NCBI GenBank assembly: GCA_934675735.1
Contig: CAKURR010000005.1
Location: forward strand, 1 to 64,000
Source: an uncultured Clostridia bacterium
GTDB taxonomy: Bacteria > Bacillota > Clostridia > Christensenellales > Aristaeellaceae
Direction: 5' to 3'
Length of the DNA stretch: 64,000 nt
The first letter of the stretch is position 1; every line of letters starts with the position of its first letter. The position numbers were made by a program, and so were the translations under genes. The notes under the pieces are model-generated. The model saw only the letters and a program-made list of their open reading frames with translations, was not told where the DNA came from and ran no database searches. Shown here piece after piece: positions 7,524 to 16,307 of the stretch.

Positions 7524-9356
7524 ATGCGCAGCGATTATAGGGTCTATCGTTATGACCGGCTGGATGCGCCGGTCGTCACCGCGGGCAGCAGCGCCGTGCT
7601 CATCGGCGCGCAGAACGGCCTGTTTCCCGATATGGGCTTTGCCGTGCCGGGCGAAATGGGCGGCCTGTGGGCAGGGGAAAAGAAGGTCTGCGACGGCTTC
7701 TTTCTGGCCATCGACGACGTGCCGCTGACGCAGGCCGACGCCTGTGAAATCCATCCCGTCGTCACCGCGTTCCATTACCGCATGCAGAAACAGCAGCTGC
7801 ATGTCGTCCGCCGCCAGTTCATCCCCGACGGCGTGAGCGGGTGCGTGGTCGAGCTGACCGTCGAAAACCTCAAAAACGCGCCGCGCATGGTCGAGGTCTC
7901 CTTCACCGTGCGCACCGATATCCTCACCGCCGCCGCCGCGCGCGGCGAAGACGGCGCGGAGCTCGGCCGCGACGTCGGCGAATACGACGAGCAGGAACAG
8001 GCGTTCTTCGCCCGCGACAGCCGTAACCCGTGGCACGCCGTCTGGGGCGCGGATACAGCCTGCCGTGCGCTTCAGGCCGATTTGCCGCAGAGTGTCTACG
8101 GCTTCGGCAATACCCAGGGCAAGGGCGTCAACGGCCGTCTGTTCTACCGCCTGCGCCTGGCCGCCAACGGGCAGGCCGTCATGCGGCTGTATGTCGCCGG
8201 CGGCTATCCCTCCCGCTCCAAGGCCGAGGAAGCGCTGGCCCTGCTGCGCGGAAACGCCGAAACCCTGCTCGCCGAAAAGCGCGCGCGCATTGAGCAGGTG
8301 ATGGCCCGCAGCGCCGCCATCCTGCCGAGCGCCGATTTGGAGCAGAGCGTCAACTGGGCGAAGCTCTACGCCGATTGGCTGGTGCGCGCCCTGCCGCGCG
8401 GCGGCTGCGCGCTGTGCTGCGATCTGCCCGAGCATCCCGCGCTGTACGGCGAGGGCTGGGCCAAGGCGATGGAAGCGCTGCTGCCGCTGGGCGGCGCGGC
8501 GCGCGTGCAGGAAATGCTGCATACGCTCGTCGGCGTGAGCGCGCAGGCACAGATGGCCCCCGGGCGGCTGGCGCGCAGCGTGTCCCTCTCCGGCAAAGTC
8601 TTGCAGGTCGGCGGCGAGCGCGAAAGCGCGCAGTTTGTCGCGCTCGTGCATCGCACGCTACTCTGGTCGGGCGACAGGACGTTCGCGGCGGCCATGCTGC
8701 CGATGACGGGCCTTTGCATCAACTATCTGCGCCGAAGCACCAAGGGCTTTGAGGATGTGCAGGAGGATATGCTGGAGGATGTGCGCGCGGCGCTCGTCGG
8801 CCATGCGTATATTTTGAGCCTGACGGGCGCGGACGATGCGCCGACGCTGGCCCTGCTTGATAAGCTTCCGCCCCAAAAGGCGGCGGACGACATCGCGCCG
8901 AACGCGGCGCTGGCGGAGCGCGCGAAGTGGCACGGGGAACGCGTCCACGTGGAGCAGATGATCGGCTGCCTGATGCAGATGGTCGCTTCCGCCGCGGCGG
9001 GCCTGCCCGGCTCCATCCGCACGGAGGACGCCGCGCCGGGCGTGCTGCTTCAGGCGCGGGCGGCGGCGGGCATGGTCTGGCCGATGTTTGAATGCCTGTT
9101 CGGCCTCAAGCCCGACGCGGGGCGCAGAACGATTGCGTGGCGCCCGCACACGCCCATCGGCTGGGAGGGCTGGCAGATGGAAAACGTGCGCATCGGCGGC
9201 GCGGATTTCGATATCCTCAGCGAGCGTGTCTCCCCCAGCCATGCCCGCTACACGATTCGCACGAAGGATGCGGGCTGGACGGTCTGCGTCACGGAGAACG
9301 GCGAAGAAAAGGCGCTTCCGCTCGACGGCGAGCTGTCGATTGTGATGGAAGATTAA
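7524..9356 (+). CDS. Six-hairpin (alpha/alpha-barrel) glycosidase-like protein
   Basis: A 610-aa protein without signal peptide or membrane helix. The N-terminal ~270 residues look like a beta-sandwich domain (FPDMGFAVPGEMGGLWAG, VVELTVENL). The C-terminal half is helix-rich with paired repeats, the layout of amylo-alpha-1,6-glucosidase or GH63/GH15-like enzymes, ending in a small beta domain. I cannot point to the catalytic acids with confidence, so substrate and activity are open; trimming or recycling of the neighbouring polysaccharide is an inference. The ATG at 7524 follows AAAGGAGGTTACC. An upstream in-frame ATG at 7413 only translates the repeat modules. Confidence 0.6.
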   Translation: MRSDYRVYRYDRLDAPVVTAGSSAVLIGAQNGLFPDMGFAVPGEMGGLWAGEKKVCDGFFLAIDDVPLTQADACEIHPVVTAFHYRMQKQQLHVVRRQFIPDGVSGCVVELTVENLKNAPRMVEVSFTVRTDILTAAAARGEDGAELGRDVGEYDEQEQAFFARDSRNPWHAVWGADTACRALQADLPQSVYGFGNTQGKGVNGRLFYRLRLAANGQAVMRLYVAGGYPSRSKAEEALALLRGNAETLLAEKRARIEQVMARSAAILPSADLEQSVNWAKLYADWLVRALPRGGCALCCDLPEHPALYGEGWAKAMEALLPLGGAARVQEMLHTLVGVSAQAQMAPGRLARSVSLSGKVLQVGGERESAQFVALVHRTLLWSGDRTFAAAMLPMTGLCINYLRRSTKGFEDVQEDMLEDVRAALVGHAYILSLTGADDAPTLALLDKLPPQKAADDIAPNAALAERAKWHGERVHVEQMIGCLMQMVASAAAGLPGSIRTEDAAPGVLLQARAAAGMVWPMFECLFGLKPDAGRRTIAWRPHTPIGWEGWQMENVRIGGADFDILSERVSPSHARYTIRTKDAGWTVCVTENGEEKALPLDGELSIVMED

Positions 9357-9369
9357 AAAGGCTATTGCA

Positions 9370-10122
9370 ATGAAAAAACTGATTTTACTGTTTCTGGTTT
9401 GGACGATGGCGGCGGCCGGCGCGCTGGCGGATACCGCGCCCGTGAAGATGGAAACCCCGCCCGAGGCGATTGAGACCCAGACGGAGGGGGAGCTGGAAAC
9501 CTACGGCCTGACCTTTCCGGAGGACATGCCGCTCGCGGCGCGCAACTTTGTGCTCTTTGCGCGCGCGGAGTTTGAAAAAAATGAATGGACGCGCCTGCCC
9601 AAGTGCAACGAATACACCCAGTGGTATTACCATGACAAGCGCGAAATCGGCTGGTGCTCGGTGTTCCAGATTTACTGTGCGTATCACAGCGGTTTGCAGC
9701 TCGTTCGATACAAACAGGACGTCGATGTGCAGGCGGATGACTGCATTTCCGCGATGGAGGGGCGCGTGGGTAACGTGCGTCTCGCCTTTGAGGAGCACGG
9801 CCGCTGGCTGGACGGCACGGAAGGCGCTGTGCCGAAGCCGGGCTATCTGGTGATTTACGGCGTTCGTTCGTCCACGCCGTACACGCATGTGGCGATTGTG
9901 GAGAGCGTGAAGGATTTGGGCGGCGGACTGTATGAGCTGACGACCATCGAGGGCAACCTCAATTCGACCGTGCGGCGCATCAACTACCGCTACAACGCCA
10001 ACCCCAAGCGCAAGTATGACAACATGTCCATCGTGCCCGAGGATGAAATCACAGAGGAAAACTGCCAGTATACGCTTCAAAAAGACAATTGGTATGTGAC
10101 GGGCTTCTGCGCGACGTGGTAA
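9370..10122 (+). CDS. Secreted CHAP-domain-like amidase/peptidase
   Basis: A 250-aa protein with a signal peptide (MKKLILLFLVWTMAAAGALA). The C-terminal domain matches the CHAP layout. A candidate nucleophile Cys sits in IGWCSVFQIYC, GYLVIYGVRSS matches the usual G-D-L-V-x-x strand, a candidate His lies in THVAIVESV, and EGNLN follows. CHAP enzymes cleave peptidoglycan stem peptides or cross-bridges outside the cell. It starts 13 nt after the glycosidase gene, so both are probably cotranscribed with a cell-envelope role. A terminator follows. Confidence 0.75.
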   Translation: MKKLILLFLVWTMAAAGALADTAPVKMETPPEAIETQTEGELETYGLTFPEDMPLAARNFVLFARAEFEKNEWTRLPKCNEYTQWYYHDKREIGWCSVFQIYCAYHSGLQLVRYKQDVDVQADDCISAMEGRVGNVRLAFEEHGRWLDGTEGAVPKPGYLVIYGVRSSTPYTHVAIVESVKDLGGGLYELTTIEGNLNSTVRRINYRYNANPKRKYDNMSIVPEDEITEENCQYTLQKDNWYVTGFCATW

Positions 10123-10133
10123 ACCGATAAACC

Positions 10134-10166
10134 GAGCTATCCGCCCTCGGGCGGATAGCCCTTTTC
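10134..10166 (+). terminator. Intrinsic terminator after the CHAP gene
   Basis: Hairpin GCTATCCGCC-CTCG-GGCGGATAGC followed by CCTTTT. It closes the polysaccharide/envelope transcription unit. Confidence 0.85.
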
Positions 10167-10198
10167 AAATCTGCATGCAGCATCGGGGGGATAAACCA

Positions 10199-13100
10199 AT
10201 GATTCAGATGGACGACGTTTCTAACTTTGTTGGCAACCCGATGATTCTGCGGCGCGGGCTTGAGTATGTGCATCAAAGCCGCGTGATGGCGATTCACAAG
10301 CAGGTCGGCAGGCAGGCCGTGCGCTATACGGCCAAGGTGCGCGGGCAGAGCGGCGTGTACACCGCGTGGTTTGAAGAGCGCGGCGGCGATTTGACCTGCG
10401 GCTGCACCTGCCCGTTCTTTGAGCGGATGGAAATGGTCTGCAAGCATGTCGCTGCGGTGATGATTGAGGCGGCGTGGCAGGGGGAATACGAACGCGAAGA
10501 GGAACGGCGGCAGACCGAATATCAACGCATCCGCGAGGAAGAGGAGCGCCGGAAAAACGAGGCGCTGGCCAATCGGCTCATTGATTTGGGCGAAAGGGCG
10601 CGCACGGGGCACGACGGCGCGCCGGTGCGGCTGTATCCGGTTTTGGTGTTGAGCAAGGATAAGCGCGCGGCGCTGGAGCTGAAGGTCGGCCGCGAGGGCG
10701 CGCGGGCATACATTGTGCGCAACCCGTGGGATTTCGGGCAGCGCATATTGGGCGGCGAATACTACGCGTATGGCAAAGGGCTGGCCTTTTCCCACACGCG
10801 GGAGGCCATTGACGAACGCGACAGGCCGCTGCTGGATGACGTGATGCTGATGACCCAGCTTCTGCCCCGACAGAATGCGCAGACCCTGCCGCTGGGCGGC
10901 GCGCTCATCGACCGCATCATGCGCCTTCTGCTCGGGCAGAGCGCGGAGGTGCAGCCGTGGGGCGCAGAAACTTATCGGGCGCGGGTGGAATTGGGCGAAA
11001 TCACGCCCGCCGTGGCGCTGGAAAAGCAGAAGAGCGGCGCGCGGCTGAAGGTCAGCGCGCAGAACGTCGTGCTCGGCCTATCGGGCGCGTATGCGTTTGA
11101 GCCGACGCGCATCGTCTGCGCCGTGGGGGAGGATTTCCGCCGCGTGCAGGCGCTTTTGAGGGCGGCAGAGGAGAGGCCGAACGGCCTGCCCCTCACCGAG
11201 AGCCAGATTGCGCCCGTCTGCGCGCAGATGATTGTGCCCGCGCGGGCGACGGTGGTCAGGGGGCGCGAGCTGGTGCACGCGCACACGCCCATGGCAATGC
11301 GCGCGCGGTTTTACATCGATGTGAACGAAGAGGACGTGATTCTCTGCCGGCCGGAGTGGGATTACGGCGCGGCGCGGGTGCATCCCGGCGAGAATGCGCC
11401 GCACATCCGCCGCGACGACTTCGCGGAAAAGAGGGCGCTTGCGCGCGTGACGGCGCTCTTCCCCGAGCGGCCGGCCGAGTGGGAGTATGCCTTTAACGGC
11501 GGCGACGACGCGCGTTACGCGCTGCTGACGGAGCGGCTGCACGAGCTGGATGCGCTGGGCGAGGTGATGGTTTCCGACCGACTGGCGCGGATGAACGTGA
11601 AAACGAGCCGCGCCGTGACCTTCGGCATAAATCGGCAGGGGGCGAAGCTGCTCGTGCACGCCGACCTCGGCGGGCTGACCCAGGCGGATTTGGACGCGGC
11701 TTACGCGGCGTATCGCCAAAAGCGAAAATATGTGCGGCTGAAAAACGGCACGTTTCTCTCGGATGAAGCGATGGAGCAGGCCGCGCGGCTCGGGCAGGTG
11801 CTGGAAAGCGCGGGCCTGAGCGCCGAGGAGGTGCAGCGGGGGAGCGGCGTGCCGCTGGAACGCGCAATGTATCTGGAACAGGCGCTCGCGGGGCGCAGGG
11901 GCGTTTCGCTGGATATGCCCAAGGCGCTGGAAGCGTGGATGGCGCGGCTGGAAGCGGCGCAGAAGGCGCAGGCCGAGCCGCCCGAAACGCTGAACGCCGA
12001 GATGCGCCCCTATCAAAAGACGGGTTTGGCGTGGCTGAGCGCGCTGAGCGACGCGGGCTTCGGCGGCATATTGGCCGACGACATGGGGCTGGGCAAGACG
12101 ATTCAGGCGCTGGCGCTGCTGCTGCGCGAAAAAGAGCGGGGCGAACCCGTCCGCGCGCTGGTGGTCTGCCCCGCGTCGCTCCAGCTCAACTGGTACAGCG
12201 AGGCGGCGCGGTTTGCGCCGAGCCTGCCCCGAGCCGTGCTGACGGGCACGGCGGCCGCGCGGCAGAAGCAGATTGCGGCGTGGGAGGACGGACTGCTCAT
12301 CACCTCTTACGACCAGCTCCGCCGCGACGTGACGGCCTACGCCGACAAGCCGCTGACGCACGCCCTGCTCGACGAGGCTCAGTATATCAAAAACGCCGCC
12401 TCTCAGGCGGCAAAGGCGGTCAAAACGCTGAACGCGGCGCACCGTTTCGCGCTGACGGGCACGCCGATTGAAAACCGGCTCAGCGAGCTTTGGTCGATTT
12501 TCGATTTTCTGATGCCGGGCTATCTGCATGCTTACAAGCGCTTTCGGGAGCGGTTTGAAGCGCCCATCGTGCAGGAGGCGGACGAGCAGGCGCGCCAAAA
12601 CCTGCACCTGATGGTCGCGCCGTTCATCCTGCGGCGGATGAAGAAGGACGTGCTCGACGACCTGCCGGATAAAATCGAAACCGTGCTGACCGGTGAGATG
12701 ACGGCGGGGCAGGCGAAGGTTTACCACGCCTACGCCGAAAAGCTGATGGCCGAGACGGAGGGCGATTTGGCCGACCCGCAGGGGCGCATGAAGCTTCTGG
12801 CGGGGCTGACGCGGCTGCGCCAGCTTTGCTGCGACCCGCGGCTCTGTCTGGAAGGCTACGCGGGCGGGAGCGGCAAGCTCGAACAGCTGGTCGATTTGGC
12901 GCGCGATATGGCGGCGCAGGGGCACCGCATGCTGATTTTTTCGCAGTTCACGTCGATGCTGGCTTTGCTGGAGGACGCGCTGCACGAGGCGGGGCTTGAA
13001 ACCTTCAAGCTGACGGGCAAGACGGGCAAGGCCGAGCGCATGGCGCTGGTGGAGCGGTTTAACGGCGGCGACACGCCCGTTTTCCTGATTTCGCTCAAGG

Positions 13101-13378
13101 CGGGCGGCACGGGATTGAATCTGACGGGCGCGGACGTGGTCATCCATTACGACCCGTGGTGGAACACGGCGGCGCAGAACCAGGCGACCGACCGCGCCTA
13201 CCGCATCGGGCAGACGAAGGGCGTTCAGGTGTTTTCGCTGATTGCCTCGGGCACGATTGAAGAGCGCATTCTGCTGCTCCAGCAGGAGAAAAAGGCGCTC
13301 GGCGACGGCGTGCTGCTCGGGGAGGATTCGCTGTTCACCGTGGACGCGGCGGCGCTTCGCGAGATTCTGAAAGGGTGA
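10199..13378 (+). CDS. SNF2-family helicase with N-terminal SWIM zinc finger
   Basis: A 1059-aa protein. The SWIM finger is near residues 65-85 (CGCTCPFFERMEMVCKH, a CxC...CxH pattern). A long middle region follows, then the SNF2 ATPase: Walker A DDMGLGKTIQ, DEAQ box LLDEAQYIKN, motif III LTGTPIENRL. The helicase C-terminal domain has IFSQFTSM and the arginine-finger motif ATDRAYRIGQT. It is likely an ATP-dependent DNA translocase involved in transcription recycling or repair; the exact role is unknown. The ATG at 10199 is chosen for its GGGGGG site. Its 3' end overlaps the convergent downstream gene by 44 bp. Confidence 0.93.
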   Translation: MIQMDDVSNFVGNPMILRRGLEYVHQSRVMAIHKQVGRQAVRYTAKVRGQSGVYTAWFEERGGDLTCGCTCPFFERMEMVCKHVAAVMIEAAWQGEYEREEERRQTEYQRIREEEERRKNEALANRLIDLGERARTGHDGAPVRLYPVLVLSKDKRAALELKVGREGARAYIVRNPWDFGQRILGGEYYAYGKGLAFSHTREAIDERDRPLLDDVMLMTQLLPRQNAQTLPLGGALIDRIMRLLLGQSAEVQPWGAETYRARVELGEITPAVALEKQKSGARLKVSAQNVVLGLSGAYAFEPTRIVCAVGEDFRRVQALLRAAEERPNGLPLTESQIAPVCAQMIVPARATVVRGRELVHAHTPMAMRARFYIDVNEEDVILCRPEWDYGAARVHPGENAPHIRRDDFAEKRALARVTALFPERPAEWEYAFNGGDDARYALLTERLHELDALGEVMVSDRLARMNVKTSRAVTFGINRQGAKLLVHADLGGLTQADLDAAYAAYRQKRKYVRLKNGTFLSDEAMEQAARLGQVLESAGLSAEEVQRGSGVPLERAMYLEQALAGRRGVSLDMPKALEAWMARLEAAQKAQAEPPETLNAEMRPYQKTGLAWLSALSDAGFGGILADDMGLGKTIQALALLLREKERGEPVRALVVCPASLQLNWYSEAARFAPSLPRAVLTGTAAARQKQIAAWEDGLLITSYDQLRRDVTAYADKPLTHALLDEAQYIKNAASQAAKAVKTLNAAHRFALTGTPIENRLSELWSIFDFLMPGYLHAYKRFRERFEAPIVQEADEQARQNLHLMVAPFILRRMKKDVLDDLPDKIETVLTGEMTAGQAKVYHAYAEKLMAETEGDLADPQGRMKLLAGLTRLRQLCCDPRLCLEGYAGGSGKLEQLVDLARDMAAQGHRMLIFSQFTSMLALLEDALHEAGLETFKLTGKTGKAERMALVERFNGGDTPVFLISLKAGGTGLNLTGADVVIHYDPWWNTAAQNQATDRAYRIGQTKGVQVFSLIASGTIEERILLLQQEKKALGDGVLLGEDSLFTVDAAALREILKG

Positions 13379-15128
13379 AATCCGCCGCGTCGATGAGCGC
13401 GGCACAGGCGAGCGGTTGGCTGTGGGCATACGGCGCGGCGGCGGCCCAGAGGGTGTGCGCCGCGTCGCGGTAGCCCGCCTGCGGGCGGAAGGCGTCGGCC
13501 AGCGCCAGCGCATGCAGCAGCAGCGCGGCGGGCGACGGCAGTTCCGAATCGAATATCGCGGGGATGCGCGGGAAAAACGCGGCCGCGTCCTGCGGGGTAT
13601 GCATCGGCATGCCCGTTTCCAGTGTGAACGCGTGCAGCGCCGCGCCCAAAAGGCGAAGGCCGCTTTCGCGGTAGGTATGCAGCGCTTCATCCTGCCCGAG
13701 GGTCAGCAGGGCCAGCGCAAGCGCCGCGCCCGCGCCGCACGTGAGCTGGGCATTGAGCGCGCTGACAGGGGAATACGACGGCGGCAGGCCGCCTTCGGGC
13801 GACAGCGCGGCCAGATACCCCACGGCCCGCTGCGCGGCCTGCACATAGCGCGATTCGCCCAGCCGCCTGCCGCACAGGGCGAACACGGCGGCGGCCAGCG
13901 CGCAATCCTCGCTGAGGATGCAGGGGGCGGCGGTCGGCGGCGTTCGCGCGGCGCGCACGCGCAGCAGCTGGGGCGTCACCCGACGCAGAAAGGCCGCGTC
14001 CTCCGGCGTGAGCGATTTCGGGAGCGTCGGCGTGCGCGGCGCGTCCGCATGCGAATCCTCCTCCACGGGGGAAAAGCGGCTCGGCGTGACGCTTGGCGGC
14101 GGGCCGGCGTATTGGCGGCGAAGCCCCAGCAGGCGGCAGGCGCGAAGGCCGTCCTCCCCGCCGAGGGCGGCGCAGACCTGCTCGGGCGTGAACGCGCAGC
14201 CCGCCTTGTCATAGGTTAGGCACGGGGTGAGCGCGCCGCCGGGGACGGAGCAGGCGGAGAGCATGAAATCCAGCGCGCGGACAGCCTCGGCGCGGCGGCC
14301 GCTTTCCAGCAGCGTCAGCGCCAGCAGGGCGTTCACGCCCAGCGGCTTTTCGGGCACAAAGGCGCGCCAATCCTCGGTGAGCGCCGCACGGAAGAACGCG
14401 CCGTCCAGCGGGTCATACAAATCCGAAGCGAGCATAGCTTCCAGCGTTTGGTCGAGCACGGCGCGGGCCTGACGGTCGTGCTGTGCGGCGCGGCTCAGAA
14501 AGCGGAGCGCGGGACAAAGCGGCTGCTTGATTTTGCCGAAGCCGCCGTTGATGGGGTCGTGCACGGCGAGCAGCGCGCGGGCGAGGTCATGCGCCGCGTC
14601 GTGCGGGGCATACGGCTTGCGCAGCGGCTCGGCATGGAACGAGCGGAGCGTCTGCGCGGCCTGACGGATGAACGCGTCGCGGTTTTGGGCGAAGCGGCGG
14701 TCCGCCTGAGAGAGCCAGACATACAGTCTGGACGGCTCGAGCGCGAAGCCCGCGGGCGGCAGCGGCGCGGCGAGGAACACGCGCGCGTCGTCGAGCATCA
14801 GCGCGCAGAGGGGAAGCGCGCCCTCGTCCGAAAACAGCGCGCCCGCGCGCTGGCAGAGCAATTCGACGTCGGGACGCATGCCGGGGTAGAGCCAGACGGG
14901 CACGGTGCGCTCGGCAATCTGCATACGGAGGGCCGCGTCGGTGAGTGCGGGCGGCGCATCGCTGATGAACAGCAGCACGGGCACGTCGCGCACGCGGGCC
15001 TCGTCAAATGCCTGTGCGCCGAACGGCAGAAAGCGCGCGTCGCTCGGCGGCGGCGCGGCGGGTTCGGGCACGGCGGGCGGCACAATCGGCGGGATATAGG
15101 GAACGGTTGAAAACGAAGAAACGCGCAT
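13335..15128 (-). CDS. YyaL/DUF255-like protein (thioredoxin-like domain plus alpha/alpha barrel), divergent
   Basis: About 597 aa. The N-terminal 130 residues look thioredoxin-like (VPVLLFISDAPPALTDAAL, TVPVWLYPGMRP) but lack a CxxC pair. A helical-barrel region follows with INGGFGKIKQPLCPALRFL and DPLDGAFFRAALTEDW, which resemble conserved YyaL/SPATA20 segments. It is likely cytosolic; family function is poorly known. Start at 15128 gives GGAGG 9 nt upstream. An ATG at 15137 would overlap the preceding small gene's stop as ATGA and is an alternative. Its end overlaps the SNF2 gene. Confidence 0.7.
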   Translation of the reverse strand: MRVSSFSTVPYIPPIVPPAVPEPAAPPPSDARFLPFGAQAFDEARVRDVPVLLFISDAPPALTDAALRMQIAERTVPVWLYPGMRPDVELLCQRAGALFSDEGALPLCALMLDDARVFLAAPLPPAGFALEPSRLYVWLSQADRRFAQNRDAFIRQAAQTLRSFHAEPLRKPYAPHDAAHDLARALLAVHDPINGGFGKIKQPLCPALRFLSRAAQHDRQARAVLDQTLEAMLASDLYDPLDGAFFRAALTEDWRAFVPEKPLGVNALLALTLLESGRRAEAVRALDFMLSACSVPGGALTPCLTYDKAGCAFTPEQVCAALGGEDGLRACRLLGLRRQYAGPPPSVTPSRFSPVEEDSHADAPRTPTLPKSLTPEDAAFLRRVTPQLLRVRAARTPPTAAPCILSEDCALAAAVFALCGRRLGESRYVQAAQRAVGYLAALSPEGGLPPSYSPVSALNAQLTCGAGAALALALLTLGQDEALHTYRESGLRLLGAALHAFTLETGMPMHTPQDAAAFFPRIPAIFDSELPSPAALLLHALALADAFRPQAGYRDAAHTLWAAAAPYAHSQPLACAALIDAADFTLSESREAPPRPR

Positions 15129-15133
15129 GCGGC

Positions 15134-15448
15134 TCATCCTCCGACAGGTTGGATAAACGTAGCATGCGCGTTTTTTTGTGAAAGATACGGGGCGACGATG
15201 GGCGACCGTTGGGGCTTTGCCCCAAACCCCAGCAGGGAACTCGGGTTTCTGGCAGGGTTTGGGACAGAGTCCCAATCGTTTTTTCCATTACAGCACGGGA
15301 AGCGCTCCTTTCGGTCGGGAATGGCAGCCGGATTCTCCTTTGGCGCAGAGCCGAAGAAGCGCTTATCCTGAATGAACGCGACTCCGCCATATAAAATCAG
15401 AAAATACGCCAGCATGAGCGTCAGCGTGGCCAGAAGGGTTGTGCGCAT
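15134..15448 (-). CDS. Small one-TM protein whose C-terminal part is encoded by a dispersed repeat
   Basis: A 104-aa frame. Residues 4-27 form one hydrophobic helix (TTLLATLTLMLAYFLILYGG); no family is recognised. Codons after about residue 55 run through a copy of the dispersed palindromic repeat, giving low-complexity residues such as WDSVPNPARNPSSLLGFGAK. GAGGAAG precedes the ATG. The stop TGA overlaps an ATG of the following YyaL-like gene, which argues for translational coupling. The original protein may have ended earlier and been lengthened by the repeat. Confidence 0.45.
   Translation of the reverse strand: MRTTLLATLTLMLAYFLILYGGVAFIQDKRFFGSAPKENPAAIPDRKERFPCCNGKNDWDSVPNPARNPSSLLGFGAKPQRSPIVAPYLSQKNAHATFIQPVGG
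15209..15275. repeat. Composite dispersed hairpin module
   Basis: Two A-type stems face each other: TTGGGGC-TTT-GCCCCAA (15209-15225) and TTGGGAC-AGA-GTCCCAA (15259-15275). The intervening AGCAGGGAACTCGGGTTTCTGG is a hybrid of two B-type stems. It looks like a recombination product of two copies, located inside the reading frame of the small membrane protein. Confidence 0.8.
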
Positions 15449-15487
15449 GGGGTGACTTCCTCAGGGTTCGGGCGTTTGGCCCGTTTT

Positions 15488-16261
15488 TCAGCGGACGTTT
15501 TGATTCATGAACCGCTCAATCTGCTCGGCCATCACGTCGGGACAGCCGATGATATCGCCGTGGCCGTATCCCTCGAAGGGATGTTCTTCGGCGTTCGGAA
15601 ACGCGCGCTTGATTTTCTGCACGGCCTTTTTCATGTTGGGCTCGCGGCTGCCGTACCAGATGGCGACCTTTGCGTCGGGCCGCGGCTCGAATGTATCCAC
15701 TCGCTTGTAAAGCGACAGGGCCTCCTTCGTGCAGTTTTGCAGGGTTTCCAGCGACGCGTTGCGCGGCACGTATTGAAACTGGCGCAGCAGCTTTTCGTCG
15801 TCGCCGCGCGTATACAGCCGCAGCATCCACGGCAGTTTGTCGGCGGATTGAATCCGCTTAAGCAGTTTGAACTGGCTGCGCGGCACATAGGCGGCGAAGG
15901 GCTTATCCAAAATGCCCATGTTCATATACTGCGCGCCGCTCAAAATCATGGAACGGACGCGCACCTTTCGCCGATGGAACAGCATGAAGGCCGTCGCGCA
16001 GCCGAAGGATTCGCCGAATACGAGGTCGATTTCGCCGCCCAGCTCTTTTTGAATATAGCCTTCCAGCTTTTGGGCGGAGGCTTCGGCGGTGGTGAAGGTG
16101 GTTTCGCCCGTGCCGTCGTAACCGTCCGTGCTGACGGCGGCGACGTGATACTTCTTTTCGAGCAGGGGGATGACGGCTTCAAACTGCCGCCAGCACATCA
16201 TGTTGCCGGGAATCAAAACGATTTTCAGCGGGTTTTCTTTGCCAAATTCATGAACATCCAT
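15488..16261 (-). CDS. Alpha/beta hydrolase (EFGxENP family), paralog 1
   Basis: A 257-aa protein. The N-terminus MDVHEFGKENPLKIVLIPG gives the first strand and oxyanion region. The nucleophile elbow is FGESFGCAT (GxSxG), and the predicted catalytic His lies in GYGHGDI near the C-terminus. There is no signal peptide. GGAG precedes the start. It is adjacent to paralog 2 at 16308, and a third copy lies at 58545. A serine esterase/lipase-like activity is expected; the substrate is unknown. Confidence 0.82.
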   Translation of the reverse strand: MDVHEFGKENPLKIVLIPGNMMCWRQFEAVIPLLEKKYHVAAVSTDGYDGTGETTFTTAEASAQKLEGYIQKELGGEIDLVFGESFGCATAFMLFHRRKVRVRSMILSGAQYMNMGILDKPFAAYVPRSQFKLLKRIQSADKLPWMLRLYTRGDDEKLLRQFQYVPRNASLETLQNCTKEALSLYKRVDTFEPRPDAKVAIWYGSREPNMKKAVQKIKRAFPNAEEHPFEGYGHGDIIGCPDVMAEQIERFMNQNVR

Positions 16262-16307
16262 AGCGTTTCTCCTTGATGCAGATTGATGAAACGAATCGGG
16301 GGAAGGG

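Noticed and set aside
11078..13690. 870-residue minus-strand open frame opposite the SNF2 gene.
   Set aside because: Shadow frame with Arg/Pro-rich composition; the plus strand carries clear helicase motifs.
15138..15275. A longer start for the YyaL-like protein.
   Set aside because: The extra residues come from the dispersed repeat, and GGAGG lies just ahead of the chosen start.
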